64,000 bases of DNA, from positions 1,030,412 through 1,094,411 of the forward strand of contig NZ_CP132335.1 of assembly GCF_030758295.1 (NCBI RefSeq), in the 5' to 3' direction. The position numbers and the translations under genes are program-made. This DNA is from Pararhizobium sp. IMCC21322. Its GTDB lineage: Bacteria; Pseudomonadota; Alphaproteobacteria; Rhizobiales; GCA-2746425. Below the pieces are notes generated by a model that was not told the origin of the DNA, made no database searches, and worked only from the letters and a program-made list of their open reading frames with translations. Shown here one piece after another: positions 57,073 through 64,000 of the stretch. The stretch's first letter is position 1. Every line of letters starts with the position of its first letter.

Positions 57073-57737
57073 GATTTTGAATCAGGTGCCGTTTCAAGGG
57101 GCATGATCACGCGCCCGCCGGCGGCTTTGGCATCATCCGCATCGTGGGTGACCAGCAACACAGGCAGGTTCCGGGCTTTGGCCAGATCAAACACAATGCG
57201 CCGAATGCTCAACCGGCGATCCGCATCCAGTTTGGAAAATGGCTCATCCAGAAGCAACGCTTTGGGCGCGGACAGCAACACGCGGATCAGCGCGACGCGC
57301 GCGGCCTGCCCACCAGATAATGTTGCCGGGTCACGGTCAAACAGGCCTTCAAGGCCGACCTCTTTCAGGGCGTCTTCGGCCATGGATTGCCGGTCTGATT
57401 TGGCTTTGATGTCGGGCGGAATGGCAAACAGCAGGTTTTGACCCACACTCATATGAGGAAACAGCAGCGCATCCTGAAACAGAATGCCGACACGGCGGCT
57501 CTCTGCCGGTTGATCGTGGATCGCCACGCCATTCAGATAAACCTCGCCCATACCCGCAAAGACCCGGTCCAGAAAACCGCCGACATAGGCCAGAAAAGTA
57601 GATTTGCCAGAGCCTGAGGCACCCATAATGGTCAGCACGTCACCCGGTGCCACATGAGCACTGACATGAACAAGCGGTCGGCCATCCAGCAGAATGCAGA
57701 CATCCTTCAGGGTCAGGCCTTCATTTGGCACACTCAT
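57069..57737 (-). CDS. ynjD: ABC transporter ATP-binding protein YnjD-like
   Basis: 222 residues from the ATG at 57737, preceded by AAAAGGAAG; an open frame further upstream lies inside the permease gene. Walker A MGASGSGKST, Q-loop ILFQDALLFPHMS, signature LSGGQAARVALIRVLL, Walker B ALLLDEPFSKLDADRR and H-loop VTHDADDAKA. Couples with the double permease and the binding protein. hrpB overlaps its stop. Confidence 0.92.
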   Translation of the reverse strand: MSVPNEGLTLKDVCILLDGRPLVHVSAHVAPGDVLTIMGASGSGKSTFLAYVGGFLDRVFAGMGEVYLNGVAIHDQPAESRRVGILFQDALLFPHMSVGQNLLFAIPPDIKAKSDRQSMAEDALKEVGLEGLFDRDPATLSGGQAARVALIRVLLSAPKALLLDEPFSKLDADRRLSIRRIVFDLAKARNLPVLLVTHDADDAKAAGGRVIMPLETAPDSKS

Positions 57738-57753
57738 AGACTTCCTTTTCGCA

Positions 57754-59439
57754 TCAGCCATTGGCACGCATGGCCCGGCGATTGCGATACAGCAGTGCGG
57801 GCAGGGACAGCGCTGCGGCAAAACCGATAAAGGGCAGCAAAGCCTGTATCAGCGCATATACGCCGATCACCCGTCTGTCACCCCCGGAAGCCAGTGCAAC
57901 GGCCTCGGTGGTAATCGTCGGGAAACGTCCGCTACCAATCAATAAGGTCGCCAGATATTGCCCAATGGAAACCGCAAAGCCAACCGCGGCTGCTGTCAGC
58001 ACAGGGGTCAGCAGCATCGGCAGCCGAACCGACCAGAACACGCGGTTGGCGCTGTGACCCATGCCCTGGGCAACAGCTGCGTAGCGGGTGTCCCATGCAC
58101 GCCATGGGTCAGCCAATGACAGATAGACGTAAGGCAATACAAAAATCACATGGGTGAAGATGACAAGCAACACATTGGCTTTGCCACCCATCTGCAGCAC
58201 CAGTATATTCAACCCGAACAGAAAGCTGACTTGTGGCACAATCAGCGGGATATAGAGCAAAACCAGAGCCCGGCTGGTTGCGGTTTTCCCCGAGCGCGCT
58301 TCCTGCTCCAGACAGGCCAGCGTCAGCACAATGGCAATGGCGGTCGCCGCAACCCCAATTGTCAGTGTGTTTTGCAACGGGGTTTCCAGCCCCATCGCCT
58401 GTCGGCTCCAATTGGCGAGGGTAAAGCCGACGGGCAAAGCATCGGGAAAGCGCCAGAAACCGGCGATTGACCAGATGCCCAATACAATAATCCCGGCCAG
58501 AACCATGGCCGATGAAATGACAGCCAAAACGGCAATTATGCGCCGCAACGATTGGTCGGCAAAAGTCCGGTAGCCCCGACTGACGGCGCGCATGCCGGTC
58601 CGGCGCACCAGTTGCTCGGCTGCAAACCAGACCAACAGCGCAAGGGCTGTCACACCCAATTGCATCATGGCCCCGGCAGACGCGCGGAACCGCTCCGTAA
58701 TTTCAGGATCATTCATCCATTGCAGCAGGCGCACAGACAATGGCGCCGGTGTGGACGGCCCCAGAATAATCGCCACATCCACAACCGATGTGGCATAGGC
58801 CAGCACTGCCAGAACAGGCAGGCGGATCTGGCGGTAGATGAGCGGAAAACTCGTTTTGAAAAAGCCGCTGACCGGGCCATAGCCAAGCGTGGCCGCAAGC
58901 ACTGTTTTGCGCCGCAGATCGCTTTGCGGCAGGGCCGCCAGCGAGACCAGCAGCAGAAATGGCACTTCCTTGGCAATCAGACCTGCCATCATCGAAAGAG
59001 CAAGCGGATCATTCACAATCAACCAGTCAGGCGGACGGGTGACGCCGGTCGCCCAAGGCGACACAAGACGCATCAACCAGCCGGATGGCGCAATCAGAAA
59101 CGCCAGACCAAAGGCAGCGGCTGCATGGGGCACAGATAACAGCGGTGACAGCAGGTTTTGCAGAAGCTTGAAGAATTTCGTGCCGTGCCAACCCGCAATC
59201 AGTAACATGACGATGCCAAGGGAAATGGCCGTTGTAATCAGACCCACCGCAAGGCTGAGAAATGAAGAGCGAATAACGCCGGGCGTCGTCAGAATATTTT
59301 GGAAATAATCCAGAGTCAGGCTGGTGCCGCCAAGACTTGGCAGTACGCCAAAGGCTGGCAGCAATACACCCATCAGACCGGCTAGCACCGGGCCAATCAA
59401 AAAGAAAAGAGTCAGGGCGGGAATGTGTTTTAGCACCAT
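57754..59439 (-). CDS. ynjC: Double-domain ABC permease YnjC-like
   Basis: 561 residues with two fused BPD_transp_1 permease halves, about twelve hydrophobic segments. Each half has an EAA-type loop: KTVLAATLGYGPVSGFFKTSFPLIY in the first and AVAQGMGHSANRVFWSVRLPML in the second. Fused permeases of this length pair with YnjB/YnjD. Ends 16 bases before ynjD. Confidence 0.9.
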   Translation of the reverse strand: MVLKHIPALTLFFLIGPVLAGLMGVLLPAFGVLPSLGGTSLTLDYFQNILTTPGVIRSSFLSLAVGLITTAISLGIVMLLIAGWHGTKFFKLLQNLLSPLLSVPHAAAAFGLAFLIAPSGWLMRLVSPWATGVTRPPDWLIVNDPLALSMMAGLIAKEVPFLLLVSLAALPQSDLRRKTVLAATLGYGPVSGFFKTSFPLIYRQIRLPVLAVLAYATSVVDVAIILGPSTPAPLSVRLLQWMNDPEITERFRASAGAMMQLGVTALALLVWFAAEQLVRRTGMRAVSRGYRTFADQSLRRIIAVLAVISSAMVLAGIIVLGIWSIAGFWRFPDALPVGFTLANWSRQAMGLETPLQNTLTIGVAATAIAIVLTLACLEQEARSGKTATSRALVLLYIPLIVPQVSFLFGLNILVLQMGGKANVLLVIFTHVIFVLPYVYLSLADPWRAWDTRYAAVAQGMGHSANRVFWSVRLPMLLTPVLTAAAVGFAVSIGQYLATLLIGSGRFPTITTEAVALASGGDRRVIGVYALIQALLPFIGFAAALSLPALLYRNRRAMRANG

Positions 59440-59488
59440 TTCCCGCCCTTGAAATCACGTCTTGTCAGCATGGTTGAAGCCGAATGGG

Positions 59489-60703
59489 TCAAACGCCGTA
59501 GCGCGCCAGCCAGACTTTTTCCAATTCCACCATCCAGGATGGATGTGGTTCTGGCAACACAATGCCAAGCTCGCTTGGGCTGAGGGTTGCAACGCCCAGA
59601 TCCAGTCCTTCAAAGCTCCCCCGCGCGGCGGCGGGCAGTGCGACCACATCCAGGACTGTTGGATCGCCCCAGACATTTGGATCCTGCTTGCGCAATTGCG
59701 CTTCCGGTGACATCAGGAAATCTGCCAGCACCATGGCACCCGCCTTGGCATTGGCATTGAAGGGAATGGCAACAAAATGGGTGTTGCCGATAGTGCCCTT
59801 TTCCAAAACGAAAGAGCGCACACTGTCTGGCAGTTCATTATTGGCAATCGCATTAGAGGCCGCCGCGGGATTGAAGGCAAAGCCGATTTCCAATTCACCA
59901 TCGGCCAATAATTGCCGCAAGCTTGCGGTGTTTTGCGGAAAGGCACGACCGGAGCGCCACATATTCGGGTGCAGCTTGTCCAGAAAGGCCAGCAATGGCT
60001 CGGTAACCGCGGCAAAATCAGCCTCATCGGTTGGTTGTTGCAGGACGGTCGGATCGGTCACCAATTCGTAGAGCGCCTGTTTCAGGAAAGTTGACCCGAC
60101 ATAATCGGGCGGCTGCGGGTAGGAGAACCGACCCGGATTTGCGGCCGCCCATTCAAGCAGCGCTTCCATGCTGGTGGGCATTTCGGTGCTGATGGCTGTG
60201 TCATTGAAGAATACCAGTTGCGCCATGCCCCAGGGTGCTTCCAGACCGTCAGTCGGTACGGTAAAATCATTGATCACGGTCGGCTTGCCGCCCACATCAA
60301 CATATTGGAAATTCGGCAACTTGTTGGCCCAGCTTTCACTCAGCAACAGGCCTTCTCGTTTCATGGCGGCAAAATTCTCGCCATTGATCCAGATCAGATC
60401 AACCGATCCACCATCCAGTGTTCCAGCTGTCTTCTCTGCCAGAACCTGTGAGACCACAGACCCGGTGTCCTGGACTTTGACATGAACCAGTTCAACGCCA
60501 AAACGCTCTTCAATTTCGCGCCCCGCCCAGGCAATGTAGTCATTGATACGTGGCTCACCGCCCCAGGCATGCCAGTAAACCGTCTGCCCCTTGGCTTGCG
60601 TCAGAAGGTCTGGCCAGTTGGTCGGATCAGGCGCATTCTCTGCTTTCGCGGCACCCATCATAAGGAAACCGGCAAGCATGGCCCGTGTCAGAATTTTTAA
60701 CAT
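59489..60703 (-). CDS. ynjB: ABC transporter solute-binding protein YnjB-like
   Basis: 404 residues from the ATG at 60703 (MLKILTRAMLAGFLMMGAAKA signal), with GGGGAGAAG upstream. Mature chain: GQTVYWHAWGGEPRINDYIAWAGREI, the VELVHVKVQDTGSVVSQVL region and SVDLIWINGENFAAMKREGLL, strongly typical of YnjB. The substrate of YnjBCD is not established. The leader shows no TPP or other riboswitch I recognise. Operon order ynjB-ynjC-ynjD-hrpB. Confidence 0.9.
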   Translation of the reverse strand: MLKILTRAMLAGFLMMGAAKAENAPDPTNWPDLLTQAKGQTVYWHAWGGEPRINDYIAWAGREIEERFGVELVHVKVQDTGSVVSQVLAEKTAGTLDGGSVDLIWINGENFAAMKREGLLLSESWANKLPNFQYVDVGGKPTVINDFTVPTDGLEAPWGMAQLVFFNDTAISTEMPTSMEALLEWAAANPGRFSYPQPPDYVGSTFLKQALYELVTDPTVLQQPTDEADFAAVTEPLLAFLDKLHPNMWRSGRAFPQNTASLRQLLADGELEIGFAFNPAAASNAIANNELPDSVRSFVLEKGTIGNTHFVAIPFNANAKAGAMVLADFLMSPEAQLRKQDPNVWGDPTVLDVVALPAAARGSFEGLDLGVATLSPSELGIVLPEPHPSWMVELEKVWLARYGV

Positions 60704-60907
60704 ATGTCTTCTCCCCAAAAGATTCTGGAAGTTCAGTCGCCCCATGGCTCTGTTCACCTAGGAAATGGCGCGCTGTTGCCCTTCTGGTCAACTAACATTT
60801 TCTTGATAGCAGCGCGATCAACCTTTTAAAGCGGGACCGACACAGTCAGCCTTTGCAAGTCAAACGCTTTGCTTTTACAAAGAAGAAACGAACACGCACG
60901 TGTGAGC

Positions 60908-61315
60908 ATGTCTATGACCCATCCCTATCAATCTGTGACCAACGGCGTTGAAGTGTCGGTCGCACCGCGGTTTCTGGAGGATCAGTCCGATCCGCTGGAG
61001 GGTCGTTACATGTGGTCCTACGCCATCGAAATCGTCAATAACGGGCCTGAAACCGTCCAGCTTGAAGCCCGGCACTGGACTATTACGGACGCTAATGGCT
61101 TGCAGCAATTCATCGATGGCAATGGCGTGTTAGGGGAACAGCCGGTGCTGAACCCCGGCGACAGCTATTCCTATATGAGCGGCTGTCCTTTGGTAACGCC
61201 AGACGGCGTCATGGTTGGCGCATACACCATGCGCACGCCTGGCGGAGACGAGTTTTTGGCTGACATTCCAGCTTTCTCTCTGGATAGTCCCTACACCAGA
61301 CGCGTGCTGAATTAG
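60908..61315 (+). CDS. apaG: ApaG/DUF525 domain protein
   Basis: 135 residues from the ATG at 60908; a GTG two codons earlier and an ATG two codons later are alternatives, no strong ribosome site decides. VTNGVEVSVAPRFLEDQSDP, the FAYAIEI-like MWSYAIEIVNNG, ARHWTITDANG and GVLGEQPVLNPGDSYSYMSGCPL are the ApaG signatures. A fibronectin-like fold of uncertain function, often beside apaH. Divergent from ynjB. Confidence 0.95.
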   Translation: MSMTHPYQSVTNGVEVSVAPRFLEDQSDPLEGRYMWSYAIEIVNNGPETVQLEARHWTITDANGLQQFIDGNGVLGEQPVLNPGDSYSYMSGCPLVTPDGVMVGAYTMRTPGGDEFLADIPAFSLDSPYTRRVLN

Positions 61316-61343
61316 CGACCATCGATAGCCAAGATCGCGAAAA

Positions 61344-62618
61344 TCAGGGCCGCGTTTTTGGCAATGGCGGCGGCGGTGGCGGTGTTAAAGCGCTGCCGGT
61401 GTTGCGTTGCAAATCGCTCAGCAAGGCACGTGTGGGCCATGCATCGGCAGGCTGGCCAAGCTTCATTTGTATGTCTCGCACAGCGGCACGTGTACCGGAG
61501 CCGATAATGCCGTCAATCTTGCCCACATCATAGCCACGGTCCTGCAAAAGCGTCTGCAGAAGCTTGGCCTGATCAATCGGGAGAATATCTTCCGGTTTGC
61601 CCCGGTTCAGCGTTGGCGCGCCATTGATGCGCGTCGCCAGATAGCCAGCACTTGTGGTGTAAACCAGCGACTTGTTCCATTCCAGAAAGACGCTGAAATT
61701 CGGATAGGCCAGAAAGGCCGGACCCTCGCGCCCCATGGGCAGGATCAAAGATGACGGCAAATTATTGCTGTCCAGCGCCGGGCCATTACGGGCTTTAACC
61801 CCCATGGCCGCCCAGTCGGTCGTGGGTCGCTTGTTGTAAATCCCGGCCTGATCCCATGGCAGATTGGCTGGCACGGCAACCTCCTGCAGCCATGGCTCGC
61901 CCCGCCGCCAGCCCAGATGATTGAGGAATTTAGCGCCGGTGGCCAGCACATCGCCTGTGTTTTTCAGCAGATCAACCCGGCCATCACGATCATAATCCAC
62001 GCCGTTGTCGAGATAATCTGATGGCAGAATTTGCAATTGCCCCAATTCGCCAGCCCACGCGCCCTGCATTTGCGCCGCCGACAAATCGCCCCGATCCAGC
62101 AATTTCAGCGCCGCAATCAATTGCGGGCGAAACAGCTCCGGTCTGCGACAATCATAGGACAGGGTTGCCAGTGCATTCAGCGTGTTGAAATTGCCCAACA
62201 CCGCGCCAAAATCCGTCTCCAGCGCCCAGAATGCGGAAATCACGGCACCCGGTACGCCATACTCCGCCTCAACATCCTGAAAAATCCTGGCATGACGTTT
62301 TAACCGGTCACGCCCGCCACTGATGCGATAGGGCGCCACCATGCGGTCGGAAAACTGCAAAAAGCTTTGCGCAAACACACCCTGCTTGCGATCGGCTGCA
62401 ATTACGCTGTTGGAATAGCTGAGCGATGGCACGATGCGGCGAATGATTGATGCATTGACACCTGCTGCCGCAGCTTCCTCCGCAATCCCCGCCTTGAAGC
62501 TTTCAAAGCTGCCGCTCGGTTGGCAGCTTTGCCCATAGGCCGCGCCCGCCATCAACCCGGTCACAAGCAGTGAAATGCCGGTGGCAGAAATCAGTTTCAT
62601 ACGCCGAAAAACGCCCAT
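61344..62618 (-). CDS. MltB-like lytic murein transglycosylase with peptidoglycan-binding domain
   Basis: 424 residues from the ATG at 62618 (GAGGTGA before it); a GTG four codons earlier is an alternative. A signal peptide (LISATGISLLVTGLMAGAAYG) exports it; a Cys soon follows but not in a good lipobox. The SLT_2 domain (about 35-330) has AFWALETDFGAVLGNF with the catalytic glutamate and GAWAGELGQLQILPSDYL. PG_binding_1 (about 345-405: LQTLLQDRGYDVGKIDGIIG). A proline-rich C-terminus ends it. Cleaves peptidoglycan to anhydro-muropeptides. Confidence 0.93.
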   Translation of the reverse strand: MGVFRRMKLISATGISLLVTGLMAGAAYGQSCQPSGSFESFKAGIAEEAAAAGVNASIIRRIVPSLSYSNSVIAADRKQGVFAQSFLQFSDRMVAPYRISGGRDRLKRHARIFQDVEAEYGVPGAVISAFWALETDFGAVLGNFNTLNALATLSYDCRRPELFRPQLIAALKLLDRGDLSAAQMQGAWAGELGQLQILPSDYLDNGVDYDRDGRVDLLKNTGDVLATGAKFLNHLGWRRGEPWLQEVAVPANLPWDQAGIYNKRPTTDWAAMGVKARNGPALDSNNLPSSLILPMGREGPAFLAYPNFSVFLEWNKSLVYTTSAGYLATRINGAPTLNRGKPEDILPIDQAKLLQTLLQDRGYDVGKIDGIIGSGTRAAVRDIQMKLGQPADAWPTRALLSDLQRNTGSALTPPPPPPLPKTRP

Positions 62619-62704
62619 TCTATCACTCACCTCACCACAATTGCATTCACAGGCCTGAATCGCCTGAGATCAGAATCACAGCATACCAACTTAAAAGCAA
62701 GAGT

Positions 62705-62733
62705 TTGACGGATCGAACCCCAATGCGCTATTT
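62705..62733 (+). promoter_or_regulatory. Candidate promoter of tRNA-Thr
   Basis: TTGACG, 17 bases, CTATTT, ending ten bases before the tRNA 5' end. Box sequences and spacing fit the alphaproteobacterial sigma-70 pattern. Confidence 0.55.
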
Positions 62734-62743
62734 CCCGACCAGT

Positions 62744-62819
62744 GCCGCTTTAGCTCAGTTGGTAGAGCACATCATTCGTAATGATGGGGTCGTAGGTTCG
62801 AATCCTATAAGCGGCACCA
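62744..62819 (+). tRNA. tRNA-Thr (CGU)
   Basis: 76 nucleotides with encoded CCA. Acceptor GCCGCTT/AAGCGGC, D stem GCTC/GAGC with AGTTGGTA loop, anticodon stem CATCA/TGATG with loop TTCGTAA (anticodon CGT at 62777-62779), T loop TTCGAAT. Anticodon CGU reads ACG threonine codons. Its 3' part is also the antisense end of the recombinase gene, so it is the likely attachment site of the element to its right. Confidence 0.97.
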
Positions 62820-64000
62820 TTTCAAACTTTCCCAGGCGAAAGTTCTCTAACACCTTGAATGGTAAGGTGGTTTTTGGTGTTCGATAGCCCTCTTTTCGGC
62901 AGTAGGCAATTCGCTCAGAAAAAGCCAATCTGAGGACCAGCCTTTTCAAGTGATATTGACCGGAATCCCATATATTCCAAGGGTTTGCGAGAAAGGTCAT
63001 TGCGTGTTCGATAAATTCATCGAACCGGTCTTGAGAGACGGGCTTTTCTTGCAGTTTTTCGATTAGCAATTGCCGTTTGCGCTCTAGATTCTCCACTTTG
63101 CTTTCATATGCAGCGATCACAGTTGAATTGGAAGCATCCATGATGCGTTCCAAAGTTGTGTCAATCTGCCGTTGGATGTTCTTTTCATCCTGTTTCAGTG
63201 TTGCAATGGCACTTTCGGCCTGATTTCTGCGTTGGTTCCAAGCATCCCTGAACATAGCCTTGGCTATTTTGATCAGGTTTTGTGTTGGTTGCAGCGACCG
63301 CACGATGTCTGCAAATTCACCTTCGATTCTCTCTCGGGGAATAGACTTGCGATAGCTTTCACAAGCTTTGGTATCACACAGGTAATATGGGTATTTTTTG
63401 AGCTTACCTGCAGACCAGCAAGCCGTCAGTGGTTTGTGACAGTCATTGCAAAGCACGAAACCACGCAGGGGGAAATCGTGATTGAGATTCTTACGTGCTG
63501 GCGCTTTCGCCGAACCTTTGCGGCGCTCCTGAATCTTCTCAAAAGTCTCAAGTGTGATCAATGGATCATGCCGAGCTTTAACCCAGTTTATTCCCCAATC
63601 CTTATGGTTGAGATAACCGGCATGGATAGGTTGTGTTAGAATATCGGCCACGCGCTGATGCGTGACCACGCCGCTTTTGGGCTTTGGAAAAGCTGGTTGA
63701 GAGTTGAGAAATTCCCTAACCTCACCTTGGCTTTCAAAATGTCCCGCAGCGTATCCTTCCAGCGCTTCTTTCACAATTGGCGCCAGAATTGGGTCGAACT
63801 CAAGCACATGGCCGCCGCCTTTTGCTGCAACATAGTGATAGCCTTTGGGAGCAGGGAAGACCCAAAAACCTTGCTCCATACGCGCCATCATTTTTTGTGT
63901 CACCTGCCGTCCGTTTTGCTCACGTTCTAGAGTTCCAGCGGCGACTGCAATGGTTTCGGAAAATTTCCCTTCGGGGGAATCATCGAAAGGGAAGTTCAGG
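62755..64000 (-). CDS. Large serine recombinase, C-terminal part, reading into tRNA-Thr
   Basis: The minus-strand frame is open to the window edge, so the start codon and most of the N-terminal resolvase domain lie beyond 64000; an internal GTG at 63903 is not the start. Just inside the edge the chain reads FPFDDSPEGKFSETIAVAAG, the end of the catalytic domain. Then come a Recombinase domain (PAPKGYHYVAAKGGG...ILTQPIHAGYL), a zinc ribbon (CNDCHKP...YLCDTKAC) and a coiled coil (about ATLKQDEKNIQRQIDTTLER). The last ~20 codons, from LIGFEPTTPSLRMMCSTN to the stop at 62755, are antisense tRNA-Thr. This is the usual mark of a site-specific recombinase that integrates at the 3' end of a tRNA. Confidence 0.9.
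   Translation of the reverse strand, partial: LNFPFDDSPEGKFSETIAVAAGTLEREQNGRQVTQKMMARMEQGFWVFPAPKGYHYVAAKGGGHVLEFDPILAPIVKEALEGYAAGHFESQGEVREFLNSQPAFPKPKSGVVTHQRVADILTQPIHAGYLNHKDWGINWVKARHDPLITLETFEKIQERRKGSAKAPARKNLNHDFPLRGFVLCNDCHKPLTACWSAGKLKKYPYYLCDTKACESYRKSIPRERIEGEFADIVRSLQPTQNLIKIAKAMFRDAWNQRRNQAESAIATLKQDEKNIQRQIDTTLERIMDASNSTVIAAYESKVENLERKRQLLIEKLQEKPVSQDRFDEFIEHAMTFLANPWNIWDSGQYHLKRLVLRLAFSERIAYCRKEGYRTPKTTLPFKVLENFRLGKFEMVPLIGFEPTTPSLRMMCSTN

Noticed and set aside
60704-60907. Possible TPP riboswitch before ynjB
   Set aside because: The leader lacks the CUGAGA and ACCUGA core elements, and YnjBCD need not carry thiamine.
62570-62887. 105-codon plus-strand frame across tRNA-Thr
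   Set aside because: The middle is translated tRNA (SAALAQLVEHIIRNDG...), a well-known annotation artefact.

Overview
The window looks like chromosome from an alphaproteobacterium, most likely of the order Hyphomicrobiales (Rhizobiales). The case rests on gene content and order: an irr (Fur-family haem/iron regulator) gene next to fabA-fabB-fabI, the ubiE-ubiB-coaBC-dut block beside mutM, the rmuC/def-fmt-truA block near dapE, a SoxCD pair, an intracellular PHB depolymerase, several TRAP transporters, and a helix-hairpin-helix C-terminal extension of a kind I recall on other alphaproteobacterial proteins. Codon use is moderately GC-rich and even. I see no rRNA, CRISPR array or replication origin. 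There is one tRNA (tRNA-Thr, CGU).

Layout. 1-2314: the start of a TRAP solute-binding protein (minus strand) divergent from a tandem OsmC protein and an IclR regulator. 2339-13510: housekeeping genes for DNA repair (nth, mutM, rmuC), nucleotide pool (dut, adenosine-kinase-like), CoA (coaBC), ubiquinone (ubiB, ubiE), and formyl-Met/tRNA work (def, fmt, truA). 13757-22403: a GAF-PAS-GGDEF-EAL signalling protein, a SpeE-fold protein, dapE, a DUF805 membrane protein, a lipoprotein hydrolase, and soxCD behind an ATTC-N8-GAAT palindrome. 22549-28648: irr, the unsaturated fatty acid genes fabA/fabB/fabI, an unusual PHB depolymerase fused to a helix-hairpin-helix domain, and a YgjP-like metallopeptidase. 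28834-33063 (minus): rpmI-rplT-pheS-pheT.

33291-42545 (minus) is a complete nucleoside uptake and breakdown operon. A BMP-type binding protein, one ATPase and two permeases import nucleosides. Cdd deaminates cytidine, PunA and DeoA release bases, DeoB isomerises pentose-1-phosphate, and DeoC cleaves deoxyribose-5-phosphate. mgsA and glk diverge from it. 44445-47288 hold a nucleotide-sugar epimerase and a membrane alpha/beta hydrolase.

47313-54608 (minus) is a second catabolic operon: hydantoinase/oxoprolinase subunits hyuA-hyuB, a three-part TRAP transporter and a GntR regulator. It is driven by a promoter that seems to start at the hyuA ATG, with two palindromes over its -35 and -10. 54661-60703 (minus) is ynjB-ynjC-ynjD-hrpB, an ABC importer tightly coupled to a helicase gene. 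apaG and an MltB-like lytic transglycosylase follow.

The right edge (62744 to the window end) is a mobile-element border: a large serine recombinase gene, cut by the window end, reads antisense into the tRNA-Thr gene and takes its last ~20 codons and stop from it. The island body would lie beyond position 64000.

I do not see an unmistakably new defence or biosynthetic system. The items most worth a second look are the PhaZ-HhH fusion, the orphan soxCD with a persulfide-repressor-like operator, the leaderless hyu-TRAP operon and the tRNA-Thr recombinase border.
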